In this document: piece after piece, positions 12,156 through 23,826 of the stretch
How the letters are laid out: every line of letters starts with the position of its first letter
Position numbering within the stretch: position 1 is the stretch's first letter
DNA from: Leptidea sinapis
Taxonomy: Eukaryota > Arthropoda > Insecta > Lepidoptera > Pieridae
DNA length: 64,000 nt
NCBI RefSeq assembly: GCF_905404315.1
Contig: NC_066288.1
Span: 620,001-684,000, forward strand
Direction: 5' to 3'
Made by a program: the position numbers and the translations under genes
Notes under the pieces: generated by a model
What the model was told of the DNA's origin: nothing
Seen by the model: the letters and a program-made list of their open reading frames with translations, nothing else
The model's database searches: none

Positions 12156-12330
12156 ATATGCTTTTACAACAAGATCCCAGAAAATGTTCAAAACAAAATT
12201 AACAAGTATATAATTAATATTTCCTAAGTGATTACTATAAAAATGTCATTACACTGTCTTTATCTAAGACAACACTTTAGTGTCTTACAAAACCTACAAG
12301 CTCCAGTTATTATAGAATTCTGCATGAAGG

Positions 12331-12970
12331 TCATTCATAAGAAGTAACATTCATAAAGTAGAGTACGATGACAGAAGTATTTCCATTTGCTTTGTACACT
12401 TTTCGCAATGAAGGAGATGCAAGCTGTACGCGTTATTGTGAGCGATCCCTTTGCGGATTGCAGAGCTCTCTAGCAGCGCTGAATGCGGGTTGTAAAACGT
12501 GGAATGATTTGTCGTGAATGAGTCGCTACACTTTTTATACTTACGTGGTTTAAAATGCTAGTAGGATTTAAGGAAGGTATTATTATGATGTTGATCCATA
12601 CCAACACTTCCTACATGAAATCTACTCATATTACAGAGTGTGTTTAATTGGTGTTGACAATGTTATCATCATGCGTATGAAGATATGTACCTTGTCGCTG
12701 AATCCTTGAACATGATTCACACCCAACCTACTTCAAGATGCCGGATTTACTTCAAATATTGCACAGAACCAATGAATAACAATAACAATCTTTACATAAC
12801 CTGACTGAAACACAGACGTAATTAAGCCTTTTAATTATAACATATCCCCAGACACAAACGCATGTAGGTACACAGTTCTTCTCATTTTTAAATTAATCTC
12901 TCCCCCCCCCCCCACAAAAAAAATATAAATTGCTGTAATACATTCAGCATATAATAAGCAAATTATCAGT
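12331..12970. other. Non-coding stretch
   Basis: No gene was recognised. A cytosine homopolymer followed by an adenine tract (about 12901-12925) is the only notable simple sequence. Confidence 0.5.
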
Positions 12971-12975
12971 ATACA

Positions 12976-13600
12976 TTTTTTTTATGGAATAGGAGGACAA
13001 ACGAGCGTACGGGTCACCTGGTGTTAAGTGATCACCGCCGCCCACAATCTCTTGCAACACCAGAGGAATCACAGAAGCGTTGCCGGCCGTTGAGGAAGGT
13101 GCACGCGTTTTTTTTGAAGGTACCCATGTCGTATCGTCCCGGAAACATCGCACAAGGAAGCTCATTCCACAGCTTTGTGGTACGTGGAAGAAAGCTCCTT
13201 GAAAACCGCACTGTGGAGGACCACCACACATCCAGCTGGTGGGGATGATATCCTAACTTGTGGTGTGTCGTGCGAAGGTGGAATTCAGCGGCAGGAATCA
13301 GGTTAAATAGCTCTTCGGAACACTCCCCGTGATAAATGCGGTTGAAGACACACAATGAAGCGACATCTCTACGCAATGCCAGGTGATCCAGCCGTTCACA
13401 GAGCACTGGGTTCCCGACAATTCGGGCTGCTCTACGTTGCATGCGGTCAAATGGGTCAAACTGATACTGGGGTGCGCCAGACCAGAGATGACAGCAATAC
13501 TCCATGTGTGACCGGACCTGCGCTAGAATATGGGCCGGCTTGAAGTATTTCCGTGCTCAATTAATGACGCCCAGCTTCTTCGAAGCCAATTTGGCTTTAT
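12976..13600 (-). mobile_element. 5'-truncated jockey-group LINE, 3' part
   Basis: The minus strand has an open 157-codon frame (13505-13032). It encodes the post-RT C-terminus: YCCHLWSGAPQYQFDPFDRM, RRAARIVGN, SFLPRTTKLWNELPCAMFPG and FKKNACTFLNGRQRFC. This is the usual tail of jockey-like LINE proteins, without RT or endonuclease. The oligo-T at 12977-12984 marks the 3' poly-A of the element. Related pieces lie at 21138-21255 and 29540-30200 (minus) and 59840-60110 (plus). This copy is the best preserved of the four. Confidence 0.8.
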
Positions 13601-14143
13601 ACATAGTAAAACTGTAAATTATAATACAGAAAACCGAAAAGTGTAATAAACCACTTTCCTTGTTTTTAACTGACAACTGAATCTTTTATTTACAATAAAG
13701 ATATTCAATTTTCATTTTATTGTAAAAAAGATAATATTACAAAACAATAAATAAACATAAACAATACATACCTACACAATAAGCAAGAACTGTTGTCAAA
13801 ATGGCGTTGTTCATTTAGTAGAAGTGCCTTCATTTACTTCCGTAGTGCGTAAACAGCTTCTAACGGAAGGAAGGCGGGCTAAAAGCCTCTGCACTCGATG
13901 CAGCTTGCAAATTAGCCACGCTCGTTGGAAACGTTTTAGGAGGTACAACGTACGAACATATTATCATTTTCTACGTAACAAATATTATGTATTCGACTTT
14001 TCAACATTTTGTTCTTCTTGGATTGTATCATTCTACTTGAATAAAAAAAGTGTGACCACAAGAAAAAACTGACATCAAGGCGAGTTCATTAATAGTTCTA
14101 CAGTAAGCATTTTGAATTAATGAATTAGATGTAACCATGTGGT
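13601..14143. other. Non-coding stretch
   Basis: There is an 82-codon open frame at 13824-14072, but it has no family resemblance and skewed composition. I do not treat it as a gene. Confidence 0.5.
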
Positions 14144-14390
14144 TACAGTATAAGTATATACTTATTATAGCATTTGCTGACGATACACAAAAAATTTGAA
14201 CGTTATCGGTGCACTAATTAGGTCAAAATGTAGACTTTTAATTTTGAGCGAATATGAACGTGCTGTGTACAGCACGTTATTATTGAACCATTGACCCAGT
14301 GACACAATTATTACAATAATTGTGTCACTGGGTCAATGGTTCAATGAAGTTGAATCTTTGCACATTAAAATGCGACGTTGCCATCGCGCG
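14144..14390 (+). repeat. Dispersed repeat with a perfect palindrome
   Basis: The stretch from GCTGACGATA (about 14172) through TTTTGAGCGAATATGAACGT to GGTCAATGGTTCAATGAAG and GACGTTGCC parallels 17150-17340 in the same order. This copy alone contains the long palindrome at 14282-14345, and just before it a 10-bp hairpin at about 14257-14278. Confidence 0.65.
14282..14345. repeat. Perfect 31-bp-arm palindrome
   Basis: Arms 14282-14312 and 14315-14345 are exact reverse complements separated by only AC. The arm contains GTGTCACTGGGTCAATGG, which occurs once, as TGACTGGGTCAATG, in the related repeat at 17276. Confidence 0.95.
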
Positions 14391-14589
14391 CGCTTAAGTT
14401 CAAAGACGCTGGTCGTTTCTGTTTAGGTTAAATTACTTTATTCTCATTAAGACCTATTGTCACTTACATGAGAAATTAATATTTTACAAATTAAAGTAGG
14501 TACTTAACAATAATGATTTTGGTACGTACAGAATACAATTCAATGTTAGGCAAACAGATAAGACATAAAACAACCTACATATGTTATTG

Positions 14590-14890
14590 AAACATTTCAT
14601 AATTATTGAGTATGTGCCTTTGAAGGCTCGCTTTAAAAGAAGTCAATGTTTTGGCATTTCTTATTTCTGAGGGCAGGTTGTTATACATCTGAACTCCCTC
14701 AAAGGTTATTGTCTGTTTTCCATAATTACTTCTCACCATTGGCAGCTCAATATGACTAGCTCTTCGTGTAACAGTTCTGGTTAAATTCCTTTTTTTAAAG
14801 AAGGATGTGTTAGTGTGAATTTTTTTATTTAAAACCTTGTAAATAAGTAAGCATGTGTGTATAATTGTCTGATTGTCATAATTTTTGTTT
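14590..14890 (-). pseudogene. C-terminal fragment of a non-LTR retrotransposon protein
   Basis: Read leftwards, the frame gives RNLTRTVTRRASHIELPMVR, SNYGKQTITFEGVQMYNNLP and SEIRNAKTLTSFK. The pattern R...LP..R..YG...F.G...YN.LP..I..A..L..FK is the conserved end of many LINE ORF2 proteins. No RT precedes it, and a frameshift follows FK. The clade cannot be fixed. Confidence 0.65.
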
Positions 14891-15214
14891 CTGTATAGAT
14901 TTTTTCAGTTGCAGTTAAGTTGAAGTTTGTCGGACAGAACAGAAGCGATGTTGCCTTGTTTCCTGTTCGCTTCTCGCGATGACTTCAAACGAGTCGAACG
15001 GTCCGAAAGTGAATGAACGCTAAGGTAAAATCTATCGATAAATAGATTCTTATAACGGGAATCATACCCGATACAAATAGCTATTTAACTTTAAATACTT
15101 AGCGCACAGTGTTTGTAATTAGTAAACAGGTAATAATTATAAAAAAGGAGAAATAAACAATAACGCTTTTTAATGACTTAAATGTTATTTATACTAAGCA
15201 ATCTTATTTATAGA

Positions 15215-16110
15215 AACCGTATCAACTTACCCGTTGCTACTCAGGATTTTCTTAAATGGACAAGTGGGCGTGAACAGTGTATACGAAAAACAAAAAACAA
15301 TAATAGGTTGGAATAAACACGTAAGTGACAGTCACAGGGAGGCGAAGGCGTGTTTTCAGGAATGGTTGTGGTCGGGGAGTCCTTCCGTAGGAAGTATATA
15401 TCAAAAGATGTGCAATAGTTGGAAAATTTTTAAGTCGAGATTTAATTTTTTTTTAATGATTGTGTCAAACAAATCAATTAAAAATGGACGTACTCGCTTC
15501 TAAGCACTGCGCGAAGGATTTCAGAGGTTTTTGGAAGCACACAAATCAATTGATAGGTCAGCCTGGTCTTCCTGTGACTGTGGATGGTGCAAATGATCCC
15601 AAATGAATTCCTGATAAGTTTAAAGATAATTTTGTTGTAACATCACCATTAGGATCGTCACTGTTCCAGACATCCGGTCGGGTGAGTGGGGAGTGTATAA
15701 ATACTAGAATTATGGCTAAGATTATATTAAAAGCAGTTAATTCGATCACCAAGGGTAAATCCCCTGGCCATGATGGGCTGAGTGTGGAGCATGTTCAGCA
15801 CGCTGGACCTCATATGTACAGGGTGCTGGCCATGCTGTACAACTGGTGCATTTCTCACTCATACCTACCGACGGACATGATGAAGACTATAATTATGGTA
15901 CCTGTAGATAAAACCTAAATGGAAATTTAACAGATAAAAATAATTATAGGCCTATATCTTTAGCTACAATAGTAGCTAAAGTATTTGACACCATTCTAAA
16001 TGCACAATTAAATAGATACTTGCAGTTGCATGATAACCAGTTTGGTTTTCGGCAGGGACTTTCCACGGAAACTGGGATATTGTGCTTGAAGAGTGCGTCA
16101 AATACTATAC
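15215..16110 (+). mobile_element. Fragment of a non-LTR retrotransposon: linker and early RT
   Basis: In order it gives GWNKHVSDSHREAKACFQEW (15305-15365), MDVLASKHCARDFRGFWKHT (15485-15545) and FKDNFVVTSPLGSS. Then come ITKGKSPGHDGLSVEHVQHA (15745-15800), SYLPTDMMKTIIMVPV, and NNYRPISLATIVAKVFDTIL (15940-15995), ending with DNQFGFRQGLSTETGIL (16035-16085). These are the pre-RT linker and RT blocks 1-3. Single stops and small shifts interrupt it, and it ends abruptly before the catalytic YxDD. The clade is uncertain: it is neither RTE nor the 36-kb LOA type. Confidence 0.75.
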
Positions 16111-17140
16111 AGGTATGTATCGCGATTTTTATATTCACAAATTCGCTATAGGGTTGCAAGATGGTAATTGAATACAATAATAGTAGTAAGATAAATTTGA
16201 TAGGTCTGAGAATCGGTTGCATCTATTTTTTATGTCCCAAAATATTAATAATCGTTTATTAATTTTAAATACTTTATATGGCAATACAACGTTGCTGGGT
16301 CAGCTAGTAAGTACAACAAAAATTAAGGACAAGTGAAATCATAATTGGGCATGAGAATTGAAATTGAGATTTTGTGTACAATAGATCAGGAATGGTCTAG
16401 ATTTTAATGAACAGTTATTAGATAAGTTCGAGATGTCTGATTGTATGCTACTAATACTGTTACAGAATGTAAGTTAAATGTTGATAAGTCAGCGGTATTG
16501 ATTGTTGATGATGAAATCATATCAACAAGTATTCAGCTGTTTCATTCAGCGGTCTTTAACCGTTGACTCGTCCTGATTTGGGTAAGTTTATAAAGATTGC
16601 TGTCGAAATAAGAAACTTCACTTGTATAAGTAAGTCAGGCCCACCAATAATTTATTTATGAAATAATTATATAATAATCACATATTTTTATTTTAATCAA
16701 AATAGTTAATTACAGTACAATTAATAAGACCATAATAATCAATGAAGGGGTGGAGACTTCTGTACAAAAGCTTCCAAGTTGCACTAAAACGTTCCTAGTG
16801 TTGGCGGACATCCAAGTGCTTGTTAAGGAAATTTTGTTCTTACGTGAAACGGTGCCTGTCTATTGTTTTAAATATTACTTACGTAGACTTTTACAAATAA
16901 AACATAGTCTCACTCGAAATACTTAGTTTTAGTAATTATTATTGTACTCATATCCTGGTTACATGTATTGGATTATTTCGATTTCGGTTGAGAATTTCGA
17001 ATTAAAAAAAGATTGATGGTGAGGCAAAACAAAAATAAATGCGGTTGAAATGAGAGGTTTACGTGGTATATGTAGTAAAGTACAGATAAGAATTAATGAC
17101 GTTATTATACAGTATGGAAACAGCTTATATGAAATAAATT
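16111..17140. other. Mostly unrecognised, possible old RT remnants
   Basis: At about 16470-16520 one frame reads CKLNVDKSAVLIVDDE, which could be the piece after a YxDD box, but I cannot confirm it. The TGCTGGGTCAGCTAGT near 16293-16308 resembles a common insect repeat end. Nothing else was seen. Confidence 0.4.
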
Positions 17141-17149
17141 TAGTTATGT

Positions 17150-17340
17150 AGGTAGGTACACACTTGTTAGCATATTAGCTGACGATATACCAAAAATTAA
17201 CGAAATCCGGGCAGTGGTTTTGTCAAAAAGTAGGCTTTTCATTTTGAACAAATTTAAACGTCCTATAAGATTTGGGTGACTGGGTCAATGATTCAATAAA
17301 CTTGAATATTTCAATATCATAAGGCGTTGCCGCTTTGCCT
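17150..17340 (+). repeat. Dispersed repeat, second copy
   Basis: This parallels 14144-14390: AGCTGACGATATACCAAAAA, TAGGCTTTTCATTTTGAAC, GACTGGGTCAATGATTCAAT and GGCGTTGCCGC. It lacks the long palindrome. Just downstream (about 17368-17405) GTCAAAGAGATACAC pairs imperfectly with GTGTCTCTTTGAC. Confidence 0.6.
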
Positions 17341-17734
17341 AGCTGTCTTTGATTTACGCCGCCCGAGGCCGTCAAAGAGATACACGTGCCGGCGGTGTCT
17401 CTTTGACTGCGGCGCTATCTAACTATCTAGCCGGCGTAGGGAAGGACATCTTCTATCGATAATTAACTTTCTTTAAAGGAAGTTGTAATCGATAAATAAT
17501 AAGCTGATTAATTCTATTTTGAAATTGTTCTGTAATGATTATTGTAAACATATTACGCCTACCTAGGTATTTAAGACGCTTAGTCTTTAGCTTCAGAATT
17601 TTTATTTTTATAAATTATGAAGTACTTTAGAGATAATGATCGTGAATAAGGAAGAACTAAACAACAACAATTTATTACTTGTTTGTAATTTGAAAGCAAC
17701 CTATCAAAAATCGTACCAACTTACTTTTTTAAAT

Positions 17735-18030
17735 TTTTTTTTTATGAAAAGAAGGGACTTGACGAGCAGGACGCACAGCTGATGGTAATGGATACGCCCT
17801 GCCCATTACAATGCTGTGCCGCTCAGGATTCTTGAAAAACCCCAAAAAAATTTGAGCGGCACTACAACTGCGCTCGTCACCTTGAGACATAAGATGTTAG
17901 GTCTCATTTGCCCTGCAGCCCTTCAGACCGAAACACAGTAATGCTAACATATTACTGCTTCACGGCAGAAATAGGCGCCGTTGTGGTATCCATAATCTAG
18001 CCGGCATACTGTGCAAAGGAGCCTCCCACT
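17735..18030 (-). repeat. LINE-tail or SINE-like repeat
   Basis: It starts with oligo-T, then ATGAAAAGAAGGGACTTGAC. It then runs through the 'cgccctgcccattacaatg', 'gagacataagatgttagg' and 'cacggcagaaataggcgcc' segments that I know as a frequent lepidopteran interspersed repeat. A reverse-oriented partial copy is at 59645-59800. The leading oligo-T suggests a retroposed tail on the minus strand. No open frame is convincing. Confidence 0.65.
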
Positions 18031-19920
18031 TGTTCGCTGCACAGGAAATCACTCAGAAAATAGTGGTTTCGTAAGTATTGAGCTTACAAAAATAAACTAT
18101 TTTTTTTCAAAGCTTATCCATTCATTAATTTATTAATTGTTAAAAATATTAAAACATTCGAATAACATAAAACTACAAGTTTTTAATGCCTTGTTTAGAT
18201 TGTTGGTTAGTAATTGTAAGTAAAGTATCGATAAACTAGTATTGATGTAAGTATTATATATTGTTATGTCACTGGGGCATGACGAACAGCGACCGCGTTC
18301 AGCATTCGATTGATGCACAACTTCCTGCGTGAACTTCACCGAGCTTTTTGAACTTTCTTGTTGAAGAAGAGGTGCACCATGTTCAATGACCTGATTCTGT
18401 TTCTGATGATCTTTTACTAGTTTATTTTTTAATCATACATGTATCAGTATTCGTATATATTGAGGAGATGATAAAATACAGCAAATAGCCATGTTTTAGT
18501 CCTTCAAAACAATTATACACTATAATAAGTCAAACTAAACTAATAAATATAATGAAAAAAAAACCAAATAAATAATATATATATGCGTAAAAACACAAAA
18601 ATAAAAACATACCTTTTGCCTAAAATGTTACGTAATTGGTCGCATGTGATCAGCACCCAAGAGAGCAGCGACACGTGCATACGACTTGGTGTTCTTGTGT
18701 TGTTGTCCGTTCTGCCGACCGCCGGGCCGTAGGAAGCTAGAACGAGCGCTGTCGCGTTCGAACTACACAAATATAATTTTTTTTCGATCTTAAATTGTCT
18801 TGAGCCCATGTGCTTAAGCTTAAGGATCATTTGTGTTTATTGAAGAAGGCGTTACTTTGGGGAAATCAATAAGTATCTAAATGTTGTCAGTTTTCTTGAG
18901 AATATTTGTCTTCAAACAATTCGGCACGTGTTTCATCTTTACACGAGGCATCTTCAGGAGATGTTTACTCGCTAAACTCGTGCCAGACTTTGGCGCATTA
19001 ACACTCACGACATTTGGGTTATCATTTGTGTCTACTGTTCCTCATATTTCACATAGTATTGGTACGCTTACAAAAAGAAATATTGGCCGCGTACTACTGT
19101 CATGCTTCTACCGTGTACTAAGTAATACGAGGACTTACAGGAGCGTTGCCAACCATATTATTATAATCGTACTTATTATGAACGAGCGAGGCTCCGTAGT
19201 GAGAGTCAACGGTTCAACATAAAGCATCTACAAATTTGAATATATTTTTAAATGATGCTATGATTAAAGTACAGAACTTTGAAAGTCAATATTGTGCAAA
19301 ATTTTAAATACGTATGTATTTTTCAAATTATTAGTTTACTTTAATTGATGTATTAGATAGATTAATAATATACCTTGTATTTTCTTATACAGTCCATAAA
19401 GTTTGCCAGTTTAATGATATAACATATATTACAAGATATTTTTAGATAATATTTAAACCATGAATTTTTATATACCTCCACATTTTTTAAAATTTGTTTT
19501 GATTTAAATAGAATCATCATTTCTCTGAGGGACTACTAGATATTATTTTTTATTATTATTATATTAGTAATGCGAACTAAGTGATTTAGACAGGCAGTAA
19601 GTGAACAGCTGAGAAGGTTTTTATTCACAACATCAATTTTCTATTTTCCGTCTCTCAGTCGGTTCCCTCTCGTATCTCTCGTGCAGCCGGCAGCTGTAAT
19701 TGCGATCTCTCGTGCTGCCTCTGTAATCGTCGGCTCAGCTGGTCTTATTTGAGCGTTGTACTCCGGCACGCTATATCAATGTGTATATTAACTCAGCCGG
19801 CTATATTTCGTATACGTATTGTTTCGTAGCACGTAAGAACCATCATTTTACTATTAAAGCAGTCTTTCACCTTATTTTGTTCAAATCCCCTATTTACGCA
19901 AAAAACCTTTTGTTACTAGC
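18031..19920. other. No gene recognised
   Basis: Two GC-richer patches stand out: 18655-18765, and the pyrimidine-rich 19655-19800, which has ATCTCTCGTGC twice. They could be untranslated or terminal parts of elements, but no coding sequence, inverted ends or tRNA boxes support this. Confidence 0.4.
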
Positions 19921-19924
19921 TTCA

Positions 19925-20260
19925 TTAAATTAGTAGTTGTATAAGAAATTACATTAATAAGAATTCTAAAGGAATCGATTTGGAGAAAATAAATGCCTTT
20001 TACGCCTTTTTATGAACAAATTTGTTGAGGAATAATCATCCTACATCTGTTTTTCACAAACGATACAAGGTCTTCGAAGCTGGATTATATAAGAATTAAG
20101 TGAGTGTGCGCGCTCCAAACAAATAGGTATTTAATTATTTTATGTCTCATATGATCAAAAAGTTTTTAAAAAGAAAACAAGTCTCTCAAGTCAGTTCTTC
20201 TACCTTAAAAATTGTGAGATTCATGTAATACCAAGTCGGTCAATTTATCTTCTTCTTAAG
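19925..20260 (+). repeat. LINE 3' tail plus shared downstream repeat
   Basis: ATTCTAAAGGAATCGATTTG through AATAAATGCCTTTTACGCC (19960-20015) matches the LINE tail at 35698-35755. Further on, TAATACCAAGTCGGTCAATT (20227-20246) matches 35860-35880. The two loci therefore share both the tail and the following repeat, with different lengths between. Confidence 0.65.
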
Positions 20261-20639
20261 TTATTATATAATTCATCAACATCTTATAGTGACCATATCA
20301 ATATTAAAAATATTTTATGACATCCTCTCATGCACTACGCATACAACGTCCACATAACTGACAAACATTGACAATATTATGTCAAGCGTGCGAACCAATT
20401 ACCGTAAGCTTGTCATGCTGACAACCAATCACGTACAATCACGTCGGGCGCATGAGTAACTTACCGACGAAGTTCATTCTAATATCGACCTAGGGTTGAT
20501 ACCAATAACTAACAATCTTTTAATGCATTGATAGTTTACTGTTTATTTAGTTTTTTATTTCTTAAACTACTAATTCAAATTGAATTAAATTGAAATAAAC
20601 CGTGCTTATACAACGTCTACTTGCTTCTTTCTATTCTAA

Positions 20640-20765
20640 TTTTATCTACAAAAATGTTATAGACGGTTGAAAATGGGCAGAACTGCTTCGAGAAAAGGAT
20701 GGTACGGCCGCACCGCTTGTTTTTGCTCGACTTGGCGGTGGTAGTGCCGTGGCTCATCAAAACAT
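20640..20765 (+). repeat. Dispersed repeat, copy 2
   Basis: AACTGCTTCGAGAAAAGGAT, then GACTTGGCGGTGGTAGTGCC, parallels the reverse complement of about 34895-34970. It extends the repeat whose other half is seen at 3206-3300. Confidence 0.5.
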
Positions 20766-21137
20766 AATAATAATAATTATTACACCACTAAGCTAGTAGT
20801 TACAGTAAATTATACCACGTAGATATATTATTATCTGATAAACATGGGCATTTATCTTCCCAGCACTGTTATAGCTAGTATAAATTTCAAACGAATAAAT
20901 TCAGCTATAAAATCTTATGATCTCTATTTTACGGTTGAAATTTTAAAAAGGACTCGATAAAGTGAACGGCGTTATTGCGATCTGAAGTCCATTTAAAACC
21001 TGTAACATGAGTTTTATGTTAGACTTCGTTCATTTACATTGCTGGCCCACGTTATTTACACATTTCTTACAAAAGTAATGTTACATTGGCAAAGTATAGT
21101 ACCTACATATAAAAAAGTAGCGAAACTTAGTGTATAT

Positions 21138-21255
21138 TTTTTTTTATGGAATAGGAGGACAAACGAGCGTATCACCTGTTGTTAAGTGATCACCGCCGCC
21201 AACAATCCCTTGCAACACTAGAGGAATCACACGAGCGTTGCCGGCCTTTAGCCAG
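21138..21255 (-). mobile_element. Short 3' end of a jockey-group LINE
   Basis: Oligo-T, then ATGGAATAGGAGGACAAACG, and the AAGTGATCACCGCCGCC segment match the 3' end at 12980-13090 in the same orientation. Only about 110 bp remain, so this is a severe 5' truncation. Confidence 0.75.
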
Positions 21256-21289
21256 CGTAGGAACTAAGAAATTCTAGTTATTTTAAACT

Positions 21290-21565
21290 CACCGAAACCG
21301 TATCCAGGGTACGGTCCCATTTGTGGATTTGGAAACACATCACCCGTTACTAGGTATTTCCGTGAATATTGTAATAAAAATTATAAAAACACCCAGGCCT
21401 AGTTTAATAAAAGCTAATTATGACATCTTTAGAAAAGATTTGGATAACATCAACTGGGAGGTTACTCTCGATCGTAGTTTAACAGTTGATGACGCAGTAG
21501 ATGCTTTCTATGACACACTTACATCCATCAGCACTAACAAAGGCTTTCAGATAAAAAAATAATCA
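21290..21565 (+). pseudogene. End of a LINE endonuclease domain
   Basis: The frame 21323-21562 gives THHPLLGISVNIVIK, RPSLIKANYDIFRKDLDNIN and DAVDAFYDTLTS. This resembles the SDHxP block and following linker of an APE-type LINE endonuclease. It is too short for a clade call. Confidence 0.55.
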
Positions 21566-21660
21566 TCAAAATCAGTTCACCCAGTCGAAAGTTCTGAGGT
21601 GAACATAAAAAAATACAGTCGAATTATGAACCTCCTCCTTTATTGAAGTCGGTTAGAAAA
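21560..21660 (-). repeat. Reverse copy of the 'aaccgacttca' repeat
   Basis: The pieces AATCAGTTCACCCAGTCGAA, GAACCTCCTCCTTTATTGAA and GTCGGTT are the reverse complement of the start of the repeat at 40437-40530. Confidence 0.6.
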
Positions 21661-23140
21661 AACATTTGAACTCATTATATATTACATGTATACACTTTAT
21701 TTAAAAACCTTTTGAATAGATTATAATGATATTATAGATTATATCAAAAATGATCATAATATTTCGCGAGAAAAACTTACAAATTTTCAAGAATAAATTT
21801 GATTTTAAACGTTTTCCGCCTTATTACAAAAAACTATATAGGTACGGGTTTAAACCATAACTCAATAAACCAGCTTCTTTACGGTCCTAAAATTAGTACC
21901 GGGTTAAAATCGTGTCATTATTACAAAACGTAGACCTACTATGGATCAACTAGTACCAGAGATATTCATGGGTTCAAAAAATATGCACAGATTAAAAATA
22001 AAATAACCAATGATTAATAAACAATGATTGACAGAGTGAATAACAGTTCACTGTTTCAGATTATTTGTTCGGGCAAGTTCCGTTTCATTTAACGATTATA
22101 TTTTATTTAAAAACCAAAATAACAAAAATTTACCTTCTACTTATGATTAAATACCATATTTCACCTATAATTTAATTAAAATTAGATTATTTATTTAAAA
22201 TAGTGTACAGATTAATTCAAAGAATTTTGCTGACGTGCTTTTGACGTGGCGACCTTTTAAACCGACTCGTAAACGTATAAAGGAATAGTAATGTCGATCG
22301 CGCGAATTTTGAGCATTCAAGTACCTACATTGAAAATCAATGTTTGGAGAGTTAGTTACACCTACCGGTCAAAACTGGAGTTTTGAATCTTCAGTATTTT
22401 ATACTCAACTTTATTTTACGTCCTACATAATATTATATTGTAACATTTATGATAATATACTACTTATGCATTAATTGATTTAATATTTTTTATTGATTTT
22501 GATTTGAAATTTTAAGTCAACTTATTACATACATATTAGGTATTGAATGATAGTGATAATAATTAATGAGGTAAATCAAGAGTCTAGTATCATAACTGAC
22601 AAGGTTTATCTTACCTATTTTATTTGACTATTTTTTAAATAAAATATACAAACAGTTAAATAAAGAAAAAACTAATGTTTTTTTAATAAACCTCTATTAA
22701 TTTATTCACTTTTTGCAACATAATAATTTATTTATTTATCACATTTATTTGTTATAGACATCCAAAAATAATCCACTATCCGAAGATCTTGTTTTACAAC
22801 TCTTAAGATAATTTGGAAATTATCAATCAGGTGGATTTCTGGAGACCCTTTTGTATAAAACACAAAATATTAACTTTGTACTAACCTAAGCACTAGTTTC
22901 AGCAAACCTTCTCTGCATATGGCAATATATTTTTAATAATGACCCAAATATTATCAAAAATAAAGAGAAACCTCCCTTACTAAGCTACCTTAAATATATT
23001 AATTATTTGACCAATGTTACCCTTATTTAACATAAGTATTAATAATTATTAGGACTGAGACATTACAAGTAAATAAATAAGTAAACAAACAAACAAAAAA
23101 TAATTTATTCAAATAGGTCATAAAATTACACTGTTATAGT
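21661..23140. other. AT-rich DNA without genes
   Basis: No coding pattern was seen. ACAAAACGTAGAC at 21923-21935 is the reverse complement of the sequence at 25050-25062, a possible but unproven Harbinger end pair. Confidence 0.4.
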
Positions 23141-23144
23141 TATT

Positions 23145-23234
23145 TATGCAACTGTTGTGTTATAAGGAGTATTAAAACACGAATGCGGATTTATCACATG
23201 AGTGTTTTAATACCTAATTATCAATAGTTGCATA
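23145..23234. repeat. Two-step hairpin
   Basis: The outer arms TATGCAACT (23145-23153) and AGTTGCATA (23226-23234) enclose inner arms GTATTAAAACAC (23169-23180) and GTGTTTTAATAC (23202-23213). The inner loop contains GAATGCGGATTTATCACATG. Confidence 0.8.
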
Positions 23235-23240
23235 CAAGAC

Positions 23241-23826
23241 TTTATCTACACCCAGAATATGAATCCTCTAAAATATTCTGGAACAGTTAGCTTACTGCTA
23301 ACATTAAAACACCAGTCCTAGTAGTAACCTAATATAATTCATTACTGATTATATACAAATAAACTAAGTATTAATGAAACAATTATTTATTTTAGTAGTA
23401 ATTTACATTTTGTACAGTGCAATAATTAAAATTGACTCGAATATAATGTTGTTTTTCGGCGTTTAAAATGAATCGCTCATTTTTTCTAAAGAAATAATAA
23501 AAATATCGAAGAAAAATGGCGGGGATTCGAATAACCTACTTTTTTTTACGGCGCGCGACGTTCTGGTAGAGTGGAACGCGCGTAAACGAAAATGTTCTTT
23601 TTTCGAAATTCATACAGATACCACGCATCGACAATAAGAATGTGGCTATCTGTTGAAACTCTTTGCGCATGAAGGGATCGGAAAAAAAACATAGGAGTGT
23701 TGTTATGAAATTCAGTACAACATAACAACACTCGTATGGATGATGTAATTGGGTGTTTTAATGTTGGCAATAAGCTAACTGTTTCAGAATCTTTATTAGA
23801 GGATTTAAAGCATGGGTGTAGATAAA
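23241..23826. repeat. Inverted repeat of about 73 bp around a 440-bp spacer
   Basis: Positions 23241-23313 and 23752-23826 are imperfect reverse complements, sharing TTTATCTACACCC, AACAGTTAGCTTA and ACATTAAAACACC. The spacer holds a 13-bp-arm hairpin at 23695-23733. It resembles a MITE-like structure. No target duplication was identified. Confidence 0.75.

Larger units (their letters stand above)
9291..12330 (+). mobile_element. Heavily degraded CR1/jockey-group LINE
   Basis: Pieces of one ORF2 appear in order. There is an endonuclease start, FFIYHNDIHILCLTEHWLKK (9320-9400), and a linker NTIIHSQQEVASAFEKSFSD (10290-10350). RT blocks follow: NNYCPVSVLPTLSKILEKII (10680-10745), KQFGLTRGRETTDAG, VFFCDLSNA (10870-10905) and KLVLFADDTSLIFKV (11143-11190). 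Post-RT wording ITLDSKLQWDPHIEGLANRL (11247-11300) matches the copy at 48690-49640 closely. There are many stops and frameshifts, so it is dead. The 3' part is split by a reverse-oriented LINE tail at about 11703-12155 and resumes with GATCCCAGAAAATGTTCAAA, as at 49306. Confidence 0.8.

Noticed and set aside
13824..14072. 82-codon frame
   Set aside because: No resemblance to any known domain and no supporting context.
19560..19900. Possible solo LTR (pyrimidine-rich, ATTAAA near the end)
   Set aside because: No TG...CA ends, duplications or second copy could be shown.
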